Positions 45,079 to 57,189 of a stretch of 64,000 bases of DNA are shown piece by piece. Numbering within the stretch: the stretch's first letter is position 1; the number at the start of each line of letters is the position of its first letter. The notes below the pieces were generated by a model. It was not told the origin of the DNA. It made no database searches and saw only the letters and a program-made list of their open reading frames with translations. A program made the translations under genes and the position numbers. The stretch covers positions 2,435,501-2,499,500 of the forward strand of contig CM075345.1 in NCBI GenBank assembly GCA_037693485.1. Direction: 5' to 3'. The DNA is from Kitagawia praeruptora. Taxonomy: Eukaryota > Streptophyta > Magnoliopsida > Apiales > Apiaceae.

Positions 45079-45764
45079 TCAAAGTACTTAAATCAAAGTT
45101 TTAAGGTTTTCCTTCTAATAATATAGTAGAATAAATATGAATGTTTAATGCCAAACTATTTAAATATAAATCGTAAACATGTGAAAACATATTCAAAGAC
45201 ATTTAAAGTTGTTTAAATTATATAAATAGAAATATTTGACATCAAAGATATTTAATATATATATACATATATATTCATATTAATTGTGATTCTTCGAAAA
45301 ACAATTTCAAATAACATTTATCTATCTTGTAAATATATTTGAAGGTAGTTATATTTTGTATTAAATTAAATTTTCAAATCTTTAAACTAAAAAGGAATAC
45401 CGAAAATATTAATCTTGTTATAAATTTATAAAAGTTGTCTTAGATTTTAAAAATACAAGTCTGATGATGATATTAAAAATGGTATTATTTTTATAATATA
45501 GAAACAAAGACAAAATTATATTTCAATGGGTGATAAAATGAATGTAAAATAGCAAAATGATATAATTGGTGCTAAATATAAAATAAAGTAATAAACGTTG
45601 GTTACATGTGAAAAAATGATAATTTGAGTAATAGTGATAAACAATTGTGCATAACATTAGGTCTTAAAAATATATTTTAATTGGATATATTTATTGTGAT
45701 TTAGAATTATACATATACGAATACAAATTCTACTTTAACATTAATTTTTTTTATTTTAAAATAT
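45079..45764. other. AT-rich intergenic DNA
   Basis: No open frame, repeat family or motif that I can support. Very AT-rich, with short ATATAT runs around 45250-45270. Confidence 0.6.
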
Positions 45765-45773
45765 AAAAATATA

Positions 45774-46590
45774 GACTAAATTGCACTATGGTGACCAAAG
45801 TATTATTAAATTTGCACGAAAATGACTAAATTGCGTGTATATATTGTATATAATGGCTTATTTGTGCATATGTTCTTAAATTTCTTAATTGTAAACTCAA
45901 ATCTCTCAATTCATGCTCTAATGTATTTGGGATTCAGATCTCTCCCTCTGTAGTTTCACTTATGTTTTGAGGCTGCTATTTTAGAATTTTCATTAGCAAA
46001 ATGATGACATATATGATCCCTAAAATATATGTATATGCAAGATGGCATAAAAGGTAATCTAGCAGATAAGGAATAGTAGCAGAGTCTATTCTGAAAAAGG
46101 TTACAACTTTACAAGCCTCAGCCATTCACTTCATTAGTTCTAACAAAGAACCACTCATAGTTTTTTAAACTCCAGATACCCAGAAGTTAACATACCATTT
46201 GATAGAACAATAATTTTAATTTAATTCCCTCTATTTCTCTCAAAATCTTAATTGACATTTCTTTATTAAATCTCACTTGAAACTACTTGAGTCGCAGCTT
46301 GTTTTGAATGAATTGAGAAATTTGAATTTATACTATTAAGAAATTTGAGAGCTTTATGCACAAATAGGCCATTATATATAATATATACACACAAAAGAGT
46401 CGATGGGAATATTTATTTGACTCAACTACCCTTCATCAGTTAGTCTTTAACGTTTGACCTAACGGAAGCGAAACGGAACACCTTTTTTGTTTTAAAAATT
46501 AAAATTTAAACATTACGCTGGTATGAATTAAAATTTAGTCTTTTTCGTGCAAAATTAATAATATTTTAGCCATCACAATGCAATTTAGTC
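45774..46590. mobile_element. Mutator-like foldback MITE
   Basis: 817 bp with inverted ends GACTAAATTGCACTATGGTG and the reverse complement of GACTAAATTGCATTGTGATG. The arms match for about 65 bp. A second inner pair (around ATATAATGGCTTATTTGTGC and its partner at 46355-46390) and a third (TTTCTTAATTGTAAACTCAA and its partner near 46310-46345) extend the fold. Perfect 9-bp TSD AAAAATATA at 45765-45773 and 46591-46599, diagnostic of Mutator-like elements. No coding frame, so it is non-autonomous. Confidence 0.9.
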
Positions 46591-46599
46591 AAAAATATA

Positions 46600-46994
46600 T
46601 AACTTCACGTATTTTATCACTAGTAGACTTCCTTCGATATCTCCAAAATTTGACACATCTAATTAATTCATAATTTTATTGCAACTACCACCTACTTTAG
46701 TTGACTATTGTACATAACATACAACAGTCACAGTATATTATATATTATGAATGTGAATATCCTTTATATCTCTAAGTCTAAACAACAATCACAATACATA
46801 TATGTAATTCGTTATAAAATCAAGTGTTTTCACTTCTAAGGAAAATTGTTACTCTTACATTTCTTGATCTTCCTGATCTAACAAGTATCATTTAATCGGC
46901 TCAAATCATTGCAAAAAGTAGTACACAAGTAATCTTGTATGTATAGGATGCTACCTTCTACAATTTTTAATATGTTCAATGTACATAATCGTTA
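46600..46994. other. AT-rich intergenic DNA
   Basis: Nothing recognisable; ends at the TSD CATAG of the copia element. Confidence 0.6.
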
Positions 46995-46999
46995 CATAG

Positions 47000-47341
47000 T
47001 GTTGGGTTAATCTTAATTTAGGTTTATTTTTAGTGTGTGAATTGTCTTAATAATTCCTACAGTAGATGATTATGCTTGTAAGCAATCAGTAGGAGTGAAT
47101 AAAGGAGAGATAGACTATGATTAGGAGATTTGCAATATCTGAAGATATGCAATATCAGTTTGTTTTCTGTTTCCTAGTTTGTAGGAGATGATAGCTAGTT
47201 TGTTTCCTTTGTAAATCTTGTAATTTCTTTCAGTATGTATTAAGAGAAAAGAGAGACTTTTGTTCTCAACGTGTTTGCTGTCCTTTGTGGGTGTGTGTGT
47301 TCGCAGACTATTAGTCATCTTGTGTGCATTATCAAACCACA
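47000..47341 (+). repeat. 5' LTR of the copia element
   Basis: 342 bp. Compared with the 3' LTR it has G where that has C near 47093, and G where that has A at three places (near 47179, 47212 and 47290). Confidence 0.95.
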
Positions 47342-47380
47342 TTTGGTATCAGAGCATCCAGGTTTGGCTTTTGTCTGTAC

Positions 47381-50300
47381 ATGTCAAAAGCAATGGACGT
47401 TGGGAAAGGCAAAGGTGGTGGATCAATGGGCCTAAGTTATCCAATGCTAACTAAGACGAACTATACAGTTTGGTCAATGAAGATGAAAATTCTGATGCAG
47501 GCACACGGAGTTTGGGAGGCTGTAGAACAAACAGATCCTAAAGCATCGGCTGTGGAAGAAAGGGTGGATAAGGTAGCCATGGCAATGATCTATCAGAGTG
47601 TCCCCGAGGAGATACTACTGTCTCTCTCAGAGAAGAAACAGGCGAAGGAGGCCTGGGATGCGTTAAAGACTATGTGTCAGGGCGCAGACAGAGCAAAAGC
47701 GTCAAAGATTCAAACCTTGAAGACGGAGTTCGAGGCTCTGACTATGAGAGATTCAGAGCAACTGGACGATTTCAGTTTGAAGCTTGTCGGATTGGTGACA
47801 AATATTCGAGTTCTTGGGGAAGAAATGAAGGAAGCCTATGTGGTTAAAAAAATGCTACGTGCAGTGCCATCAAAGTTTTTGCAAATAGCATCAACTATCG
47901 AACAGTTTGGCGATTTGGAGAAAATGACAGTGGAAGAGGTGATCAGTTCGCTAAAGGTCCCTGAATAGAGGCTAAAGGGAAGCACAAGTACAAAAGTCAC
48001 GAATGGTCAGGTATTGCTAACAGAGGAAGAGTGGCGCAAGAAAGAAAATAATGACAGCAAACTGCTGCTCACCAAAGAAGAATGGCAGAAACGGATGAAT
48101 AGGGACAATACAGAAGGTAGTTCAAATACGGGAGGTCGTTATGTGAGAGACAAAAGCAGAGTAAGATGTTATAATTGCCAAAACTATGGCCATTATGCGT
48201 CTGAGTGTAAAAGGGCAAAACGTGAAAGGGAAACGAAGCAAGAGGCACTAATGGCACGAATGGAGGAAGATGAGCCAGCCTTGTTGTTGGCCAAGCACGA
48301 GGTGATGCTGAATGAGAAAGGTGTAACACCAAAGGTGATGTCTGATGATAAAGAAAAGAAATTAAGTTCAAATGTATGGTACCTGGATAACGGAGCAAGC
48401 AATCACATGACGGGTGACAAAGAAAAATTCATGGAACTGAACGAAGGGATCACAGGAACAGTCAAATTCGGAGATGGTTCAACAGTGAAGATTCAAGGAA
48501 AGGGGACAATAATTTTCAAGTGCAAAAATGGAGAGAAACGTACACTAAATGAGGTATTCTATATTCCTTCTTTGTGTAGTAATATTATAAGTTTGGGCCA
48601 ACTGTCTGAGGAAGGGAATGAAGTTGTTTTAAAGGGTGATTATCTCTGGGTATATAAGAAACAAGGTAGTTTGCTTATGAAAGTGAAGCGTTCTCAAAAC
48701 AGGTTGTATAAGCTACTAGCTGAAACTGTGGTGTCAAAGTGTTTGTTGTCAAAGTCAGAGAAAGAGTCAAATCTCTGGCACATTCGTTTGGGACATGTCA
48801 ACTATTTGTCTTTGTCAATGATGCTTAAGAAAAATATGGTATATGGCTTGCCTCATATTAATCAGTCAAAGGAGGTGTGCAGAGGATGCTTAGTATCGAA
48901 GCAAGTAAGAAAGGGGTTCCCTCAGAAGGCAACCTATAGTGCAACAAAGGTCCTACAGTTGGTACATGGTGACTTGTGTGGTCCTATCAAACCAACTACA
49001 CTTGGAGGAAACAAATATTTTTTCTTGTTGGTTGATGACTACAGTCGAGTAATGTGGGTCTATATGCTCAAAAACAAGGATGAAGCGTTTAGTGCTTTCA
49101 AGAAATTTCGAGCTCAGGTGGAGGATGGTGCAGAGAAGAAGATTAAGGTGTTTAGAACTGATCGTGGAGGAGAGTTCAATTCAAATGATTTTAAAGCATA
49201 TTATGAAGACAATGGGATTGAAAGACATTACACGGCACCTTACACTCCTCAACAGAACGGAGTCGTAGAGAGGAGAAATAGAACAGTTGTTGAAATGGCT
49301 CGGTGTTTTCTGAAGGAAATGAGTTTGCCAGCAACATTATGGGGAGAGGCTATTCGTCACTCGATATATATTTTGAATCGTTTGCCAACACGAGCCTTGT
49401 CAACTCAGACTCCGTATGAAGCTTGGACTGGAAACAAGCCAGACTTGAGATATGTTCGTGTTTTTGGGTGTCTAACTCACATGAAGATTCCTAATGATCG
49501 AATAAAGAAATTGGATGATAGGAGTGTGCAAGTGATCAATCTTGGACGGGAACCTGGTACTAAGGCATATAGGGTGTATGACCCTGTGAGCAAGCGTATA
49601 TCTGTTAGCAGGGATGTTGTATTTGAAGAAACGAAGAAATGGCCCTTCTCACAGCTTGAAGAAAAAGAAGATTATGAAGAAGGCACATTCTCTGTTCCAG
49701 ATATTTTTGAAGAAATGAATACTAACAATGGTGAGACTGAGTAGTTGGATGACAGTGACACCTGGGAAGGAGGTTATGAAACACCTTCAAGATCAGTAAC
49801 GAGAAGTGCACGTGAAACCAATAGTTCAAGTCACTCAAGTCACTCATCAGGAAATTCAAGTCAATCATCTTCATCAGTAACTGGAATTAGCCCTCACAGA
49901 TATGATGATAGTGGTGAGCCACTACGCTACAGATCACTGCAAGATGTGTATGATAACACAGAGGAAATAGAATTGGATCAAGAACTTTTATTTGCAGGGA
50001 CAGATGAGCCTCAGACGTATGAGCAAGCTGTAGGAGATAAGAATTGGAGGGTGGCAATGAAAGAAGAAATTGACTCCATCGAAAAGAATCAAACTTGGAA
50101 ATTGACAGAACTGCCTACTGGGAAGAAAGCAATTGACTTAAAGTGGGTATTCAAGATAAAGAAAGATGCAAATGGAGATGTCATAAAGTATAAGGCTCGT
50201 TTGGTTGCAAAGGGCTATGTGCAAGAGCATGGTATTGATTATGACGAAGTATTTGCACCAGTTACTAGGTTGGAGACTGTTCGCTTATTGCTTACCCTAG

Positions 50301-51541
50301 CAGCAAAAAACAATTGGCAAGTGCATCATTTGGACGTCAAAACTGCCTTTCTCAACGGAGATATTAGTGAGGAAGTATATGTTTCACAGCCTAAAGGTTT
50401 TGTCAAAAGTGGACAAGAAACGAAGGTTTATAAGTTATTTAAAGCTTTGTACGGATTGAAACAAGCACCACGTGCTTGGTATGCCAAGTTGAATAGTTGC
50501 CTTGAAAGGTTGGGTTTCAAACGCTGTCCATCTGAACAAGCAGTGTATACTCGATGTGACAAGGACGATGTGTTAATAATTGGAGTATATGTCGATGATA
50601 TCCTGGTAACAGGCTCAAAATTAACGAGTATTGTTTTGTTCAAGGAGCAGATGAGTCAAGTGTTTGAGATGAGTGATATGGGACAGCTAACTTATTATCT
50701 CGGGTTAGAGGTTAAACAAAGAGATGGATTCATCGAGTTAAAACAGAGTGGTTATGCAAGAAAACTTCTCGAACAGGCTGGTCTGGCAGATTGCAATGCG
50801 ACAAAGTATCCTATGGATCCAAGTGAGCAGTTGACAAGAGATGTTGGTGGAAAAGAGGTTGACAGTACCAAGTATCGAAGTGTAGTAGGAGGACTGCGAT
50901 ATTTAGTCCACACCAGACCCGATATTGCTTTCTCAGTCGGTATGGTGAGCAGGTATATGGAGCATCCGACTATGTTGCATTTGAATGCTGTAAAAAGAAT
51001 ATTGAGGTATGTGAAGGGAACTCTTGCACTTGGTTTGGTTTATTCGAAGGCGAGTGGAAATAATTTTTTAACAGGCTTCTCGGATATTGACTTGGTTGGC
51101 CATGTTGAAGACAGAAGGAGCACTGGTGGAATGGCGTTTTATTTAAATGAAAGTTTAGTAACATGGGTTTCTCAGAAATAGAGATGTGTGGCATTATCCT
51201 CTTGTGAGGCCGAATTCATGGCAGCCACTGCAGCTGCGTGTCAAAGTATTTGGTTGCGAAATGTGATGCAACAAGTGACTAGGGAGAGCATTGGTCCAGT
51301 AGTGCTATACATCGATAATAAGTCAGCCATTGATCTTGCAAAAAACCCCGTATTTCATGGTCGTAGCAAGCATATCGATGTTCGTTATCATTTTATCAGG
51401 GAATGCATAGAGCGTGGTGAAATCATAGTGAAGCATGTGTCGAGTGAGTACCAGCGTGCAGATATACTGACTAAAGCATTGACGACAGTCAAGTTTGAGC
51501 GAATGAGGCAGCTACTGGGAGTCAAAGAATTGTCAGCTTGA
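47381..51541 (+). pseudogene. Copia Gag-Pol polyprotein, one frame broken by three TAG codons
   Basis: The start is taken at MSKAMDVGKG (47381), the first ATG after LTR and PBS. A single frame runs to TGA at 51539-51541 but carries TAG at 47966-47968, 49742-49744 and 51179-51181; no frameshift is seen. Gag (UBN2/DUF4219-like) includes the zinc knuckle CYNCQNYGHYASEC (about 48170). Protease motif YLDNGASNHMTG at about 48380-48413. Integrase has its HHCC finger (HIRLGH to CRGCLVSK, 48779-48905) and catalytic D, D and E in HGDLCGP, FRTDRGGEF and NGVVERRNRT. RT has YVDDILVTGS (about 50590-50620), and RNase H has CEAEFMAATAA plus the end segment RADILTKAL. The third stop replaces the Gln codon of the SQKQ motif kept in the element at 61061-63694. 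All motifs are otherwise intact. Confidence 0.95.
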
Positions 51542-51562
51542 AATTAAGATTAAGGGAGAGAA

Positions 51563-51904
51563 TGTTGGGTTAATCTTAATTTAGGTTTATTTTTAGTGTG
51601 TGAATTGTCTTAATAATTCCTACAGTAGATGATTATGCTTGTAAGCAATCAGTACGAGTGAATAAAGGAGAGATAGACTATGATTAGGAGATTTGCAATA
51701 TCTGAAGATATGCAATATCAGTTTGTTTTCTGTTTCCTAGTTTATAGGAGATGATAGCTAGTTTGTTTCCTTTATAAATCTTGTAATTTCTTTCAGTATG
51801 TATTAAGAGAAAAGAGAGACTTTTGTTCTCAACGTGTTTGCTGTCCTTTGTGGATGTGTGTGTTCGCAGACTATTAGTCATCTTGTGTGCATTATCAAAC
51901 CACA
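51563..51904 (+). repeat. 3' LTR of the copia element
   Basis: 342 bp, four substitutions from the 5' LTR, followed by TSD CATAG at 51905-51909. Confidence 0.95.
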
Positions 51905-51909
51905 CATAG

Positions 51910-52489
51910 ATGTTTATTTATTCTATGTTTTTGGTGCAGATTGAAAGAAGGGGGAAAATATTGGGTACAAGAATTTTGAAGGAGAAATTGGAGAAAAAAA
52001 GAAGGTACATATGTGAGATGGCTAATTGAATGTTAATATTTTTTTATTGTGATTTGAATTTCTGTAAATTCAGTATATCATCTAGGCTTGTACTTGTTAG
52101 TAATGGTGCCACACTCTGCACTGAGCTTTCAATTTTTATTAATTTATTAATGGGTGTTACTAAATTTCATGCGGGTTTTCTCAATTATAAACTAGTCATA
52201 AGTTAGGGATAAAAGGCAAACTATAAACACCTTAACCCCAAATGGATCCATACAAATTATTTTGAGATCTATATGAGATGAAGAAAACATGTAAATGTTG
52301 TTATTATTTTATTTATTTGTTTAGATCCCCAATTACTAATTCCATTTTATAAGAATATTTAATATATTTATAATTGAGAAGTGTCAAATTCCATTTCTTG
52401 CATTCTAATAATCTTATCTTTTAATTTCTATTTGATATAATAAAAATTAATATTGACAAATTAATTTTGTTTTGATTCATATCATTAAT
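51910..52489. other. AT-rich intergenic DNA
   Basis: Continues the pre-insertion sequence broken by the copia element. No gene, repeat or motif that I can support. Confidence 0.6.
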
Positions 52490-53099
52490 ATTCACTACAA
52501 GGATTTTTGCTTTAGACGACACTCAAAACGTGTTGTCTGAACCTCCCGAAAACTGTTGACTATTGAGAAGTCGTCTGATACACACCTCAGACAACACACA
52601 GCAAACTGTTATGTGAGAGTTGAAAGACAAGTAAAAGCAACAAGTTGTCTGATACCCAGAAACAACAACACTTCTTTGGAAACCTGTTGTCAAAGCTCCA
52701 ATAATGCAACACGTTTTAACGAATATATTGTTGTTTTAAGCAGTAAAGACAATGGTTTTTAAAAGAAAGCCTATTGTTGAAGTGCAAAAGATACAATCCT
52801 TTACTTGATCAGGGTTGTTGTTGTATGTCACTACAGACAATGGTTTCTTAGCAAAAACGATTTGTTTTATGGTTAGATGTACAACATGTTATCTCATATG
52901 GCATGTTGTTGTAGAGTAGGAAGGATAACACTTAGTATGATTTACAACATGTATATTGAGGTGTTGTCTGTTACGTAGCTATTGTCTCATATGATTTACA
53001 ACAACTGTTATTAAAGATGCCTCCATTGGCTAAAATTAGACTAGACAATGGTTTATTGAGACAAAACTATGCTAGACAATACAATCAACACACCAAAAT

Positions 53100-54960
53100 T
53101 ACTCTAAATTAAACATTATTTAATAAAAACAATGTCAACATTGTAGATTTAATACAATCATTACACAACCATAAAAAAATAAGGTCTAATATCTGCTAGA
53201 CCAATCTATATGCATACATACAAATTTGAGAGTGATTGTCAGGCTTAAGGTGATCAAAGAACTAGTATCTTGAGAAGGTTCATCCTCTCCTGCAGTATCC
53301 ATAACAGCTTCAATGTAGTTGCGTGAATCATTCGGTTCAATGCTTGAAGGGTTGCAAATAAATGATCAGACCTTTGACAACCTGAAAGATCATACAAGAT
53401 GTAATGTTATCAAATAGGTGAAATATTTCTGCAAACCAGATTATTAACAAAAAATTTCAAGTTCATAGAAGTTACGTAATCAATATACTTGATGAAGGAT
53501 ACAAAAGCACACACTGCAAGGAATTAGTACCTGATTCTTTGACCATTTAAATTATTACAAAAGCACACACTGCAAGGATCATAAGTGTCATGTCCTGAAA
53601 GGCTTTCAGTAAATTTATTGATTCCAAAATGTTCCTATCTGCAATTAAGTGAATCACCATCAGTAGAAAGGCCATTAGTGGACAGTGGTGGATGTGCAAA
53701 GTTTGTCTGCAATACCAGGTACTCCGCCATAACTATAAAAGATACTCCCTTGGGAACTGACAAGTCTTGCATCTCCAGTCCATCTTCTTTTAGAATCGAC
53801 ATCTTATTTGATGCAAGCCTGATATCAACGAGTCCACCCTAAAAGTGTCACCAAGGGAGGCAGTTGGGCAAGATACGATTACTACACATTGATTACTAAG
53901 GAATACAGAGAATAGTCCATCTAGCATGCAAACAAACAATTACCTCATCCAATGATATACTGATTGAAGGTTCAAGTGATACATTATCTTGTCCCCTGTG
54001 CTAAATTGGAGTCTATATACATTGACCATCTCCATTCCAATTTCCTTTACATTTAGCGGAAAGGAGTCAGCATTACCCAAAATTAAAAATATGACAGCAA
54101 GAAACCTCCGTGAAATTTTTAAAAATAAACAGTGACAAGATAAAATCTTGATTTGAAGCACATAGAACCACTTACCAAGCTATATAGCGGTAAAAGAGCA
54201 CAAGTTCATGAATTTATCCACTTATGTTGGGAATTGAATAGAGTGGCTCCAATCGTATATTACAGAAAAAACTTCAACATTATGCAATAGTGCATTGTGG
54301 AGAGAATTACATTGCAGAGTTTGCCTGGGCTATCCTCACCATAAGAACAAATTAACTGGTCAGTAGTTAAAGATCAGTATTCTTACCTAAAAATGTGACA
54401 CAACTACTGAGTTTCATCTCTTGTTAAAGTATTATAGCACCTTTCGGCTACTTTCGGCTATTGTAATCATCATGTCTAATTGTAATCATCATGTCTCCTA
54501 GATTTGTTCTATAAATAGAACCATTCCGTTTTGTAAATAGAATTAAGCAATACAAGAGTTAATATTCTCTTACATTGTTCTTGCATCTTTACACACATCT
54601 TATACATATATATCACACACTACAAATATATATACATAACTTACCTCTGTTTTATCATCTCTAAATTATAATCATGGTAAACAAAACCTTGCATGTTTCA
54701 TCATTGCAGTCTGCTCATCTGTATTAGGACAAAGCACCTACATTATATATATTATACAAACTAATGGCTTTAAGTTCAAGAGATATAACAAGTCAAGTCA
54801 AGTCATATTACCTCTACTCTCCGGTAGTGAGCGTGTGTTGTTCTTGTCTCCACTATCAATGTCCAATATCAATGTCCTGCAAGTGTGTTGTTCTTGTCAA
54901 CTATGTACTAGTTTTAACTTTTAATTTCTATTAGTTTATGAATTGTTTCAAATGCATACT
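53100..54960 (-). pseudogene. Exon-like pieces in the CACTA interior, not recognised
   Basis: On the minus strand three stretches look coding: about 54130-53945 (ADSFPLNVKEIGMEMVNVYR), about 53840-53640 (GGLVDIRLASNKMSILKEDG and MAEYLVLQTNFAHPPLSTNG) and about 53380-53220 (CNPSSIEPNDSRNYIEAVMD). They are separated by AT-rich sequence with possible splice sites. I cannot assign a family. They could be captured host exons or the remains of a TNPA-like gene. The remaining sequence, including 54200-54960, holds nothing I recognise. Confidence 0.35.
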
Positions 54961-54981
54961 TTTCTGAAGTAGGATTCTTAC

Positions 54982-55093
54982 CTAGGATGAGGCCTGCAGC
55001 AAGCCATCCACCAGTCCACGAGTTGTCAACAAGATTTCCTTGATAGTCCAGCAGCGCTGAACTATCTTTGTCTCCAGTACTCTCAACCAAAAC
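54982..55093 (-). pseudogene. Captured first exon piece of an NPF (NRT1/PTR) transporter
   Basis: 112 bases flanked by an acceptor (TTGACAG) and a GTAAG donor. It reads LLDYQGNLVDNSWTGGWLAA and GLIL, the N-terminal signature (DY.G.PVD...TGGW.AA..IL) that precedes the first membrane helix of plant nitrate/peptide transporters. The donor falls where the first intron of NPF genes usually lies. The rest of the transporter is absent, so this is a captured fragment. Confidence 0.75.
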
Positions 55094-55232
55094 CTGTCAA
55101 CGTAATCATATTTTAGAGTACTACCACATCATAAACTTTTTGCTCTGATGACACTGCCATATCTCCAGCCGCACTCACTGCCATACTCGAATAAGCCCTG
55201 AACTTATAAAACAAAACTATAACAGCTGAGCA

Positions 55233-55344
55233 TAACAGAGAGAGAGATGGAGGGAGCGAGAGAGAGAGATGGAGAGAGAGAAAGAGAGATGAAGGGAGAG
55301 AGCGAGAGAGATGAGGGGAGAGAGATGGAGGGAGAAAGAGAGAA

Positions 55345-55379
<35 letters not shown>

Positions 55380-55380
55380 T
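55233..55380. repeat. GA-rich microsatellite
   Basis: GAGAGA runs broken by ATGGAG and GGGAG words; open frames across it are low complexity. Confidence 0.9.
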
Positions 55381-55386
55381 AGGAGA

Positions 55387-55468
55387 CATACAATTCGATC
55401 AGGAGAGGCAACAGGACCATCAAGAACACGAACATGAGCACGAGTTTCCTCACAAAGCTTCTTAATTG
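55387..55468 (-). pseudogene. Captured KH-domain RNA-binding protein fragment (PEPPER-like)
   Basis: Reads IKKLCEETRAHVRVLDGPVA then SPDRIV, the variable half of a KH domain as found in plant PEPPER/HEN4-type proteins. The frame then runs into the GA/TC microsatellite. It lies between the leader-like stretch (55500-55760) and the NPF piece, all on the same strand, so a chimeric transcript is conceivable. Confidence 0.75.
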
Positions 55469-56119
55469 GAAATCTAAGAGAACCTTTAATTCGAAATCTA
55501 AGAGAAACTAAACTGAAAAACCCCTAATTCGAAGGGAAGAAAGCAATTGAAAACCCTAATTACCGGTTAGAGATGAAGATTGTGATAGATGATGTAGATA
55601 AAAGCTTAAAATTAGAGAGGAAAATCTGTATATCAGTTTATAAGAGTAAAGTTTAGAATATGGGGTGAAGAGGAAAGTTTGGGGGAGATGAGGGGAGATA
55701 AGGAGGATAAAGGGGGAGAAGGGGGAAAAGAAACACTGAAAATTTTGGTTGAGGGGGAAATTTGTGCGCCCATCATTTTACATTTTTCAATATGTTGCTC
55801 TATTTTTTAAAATTTTTTTAAATGTTTTGGTAAATATTCTAATTTCATTTTTTTTTGCTAATTTTCTAATTTCATTTTAACTTTATCAAGAAATTATTTG
55901 ATTTCAATTTTAAAATTTTAAATTTTACATATAAGCATGTACTTATATATAATATTATAATGTAAATAATAAATTTATCATGTAAAAATTTGAAAAAAAA
56001 ATTATGTACAATCGGAACGAGACTATTTAGAGTGAGTAGTACTTTTAGAATGTTTATATTATAAAATCATACAAGATTAATATTAAATTTTCTAATTTTT
56101 GGTCATAAAAAGTTTTTAA

Positions 56120-57180
56120 AAAAAAATATTATGTACAAAAACGTAGTAAAATTGTTACTTCCTATAACGGGGCACGATCCAGGTTCACTGAATATTTTTT
56201 TGAAATGATTTTTTCGAACGATGGAATCGTACGAACGTTAATAAACACTCATTTTAGTGTTGGGAAAAAATTATCAAAAAATAAAAAAGTCGGGTTGTAC
56301 GAGATTTTAACAGAAATGTAGTAAAAGTGATGTTTACTATAACGGGGTAAGATCGAGATTCACTGGAAAAAAATTTGAGTGATTTCTTCGACAATCGAAC
56401 CGTACAAATGTTAATGAACACTTATTTTAGTGTTGGGAAAAAATTATCAAAAAATTAAAAGGTCGGGTTGTATGAGATTTTAACAAAAACGTAGTAAAAG
56501 TGTTGCTTCCCTTAACGAGGCACGATCCAGATTCATTGTATAATTTTTTTGAATGATTTCTTTGACGATCGAACCGTACGGATGTTAATAAACACTCATT
56601 TTAGTGTTGGGAAAAAATAATAAAAAAATAAAAAAGGTCGGGTTGTACGAGATTTTAACAAAAACGTAGTAAAAGTGATGCTTCCTATAACGTGGCACAA
56701 TCCAGATTCACTGAATAATTTTTTTGAATGATTTCTTCGACGATCGAACCGTACGGATGTTAATAAACACTCATTTTAGTGTTGGGAAAAAATAATCAAA
56801 AAATAAAAAGGTCGGGTTGTACGAGATTTTAACAAAAACGTAGCAAAAGTGTTGCTTCCCTTAACGAGGCACGATCCAGATTCATTGTATAATTTTTTTG
56901 AATGATTTCTTCGACGATCGAACCGTACGGATGTTAGTAAACACTCATTTTAGTGTTGGGAAAAAATAATCAAAAAATAAAAAGGTCGGGTTGTACGAGA
57001 TTTTAACAAAAACGTAGTAAAACTGCTGCTTCCTATAACGTGGCACAATCCAAATTCACTGAATCATTTTTTTGAATGATTTCTTTGACGATCGAACCGT
57101 ACGGATGTTAATATACACTCATTTTAGTGTTGGGAAAAATTAATCAAAAAAAAAAAAGGCTCGGTCGTGCTGCATCTTAA
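56120..57180. repeat. Tandem array, about six units of about 174 bp, inverted relative to the array at 38990-40360
   Basis: The motif CGATCGAACCGTACG or a variant recurs near 56218, 56392, 56563, 56740, 56914 and 57089. Each unit also contains CACTCATTTTAGTGTTGGG, TCGGGTTGTACGAGATTTTA and GGCACGATCCAGATTCACTG, the reverse complements of the words in the first array. Confidence 0.9.
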
Positions 57181-57189
57181 CGAAAACGT

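Larger units (their letters stand above)
47000..51904 (+). mobile_element. Full-length Ty1/copia retrotransposon with three nonsense codons
   Basis: 4905 bp. LTRs of 342 bp start TGTTGGGTTAATC and end ATCAAACCACA. Perfect TSD CATAG (46995-46999 and 51905-51909). PBS TGGTATCAGAGC (47344-47355) fits initiator tRNA-Met, and the PPT TAAGGGAGAGAA is at 51551-51562. The LTRs differ at four of 342 sites, so insertion is recent. Order gag, protease, integrase, RT, RNase H defines copia. Confidence 0.96.

Noticed and set aside
55204..55453. Minus-strand hydrophobic frame with LSLSLS repeats resembling membrane segments
   Set aside because: Translation of the GA/TC microsatellite; only the KH-like frame beside it has family similarity.
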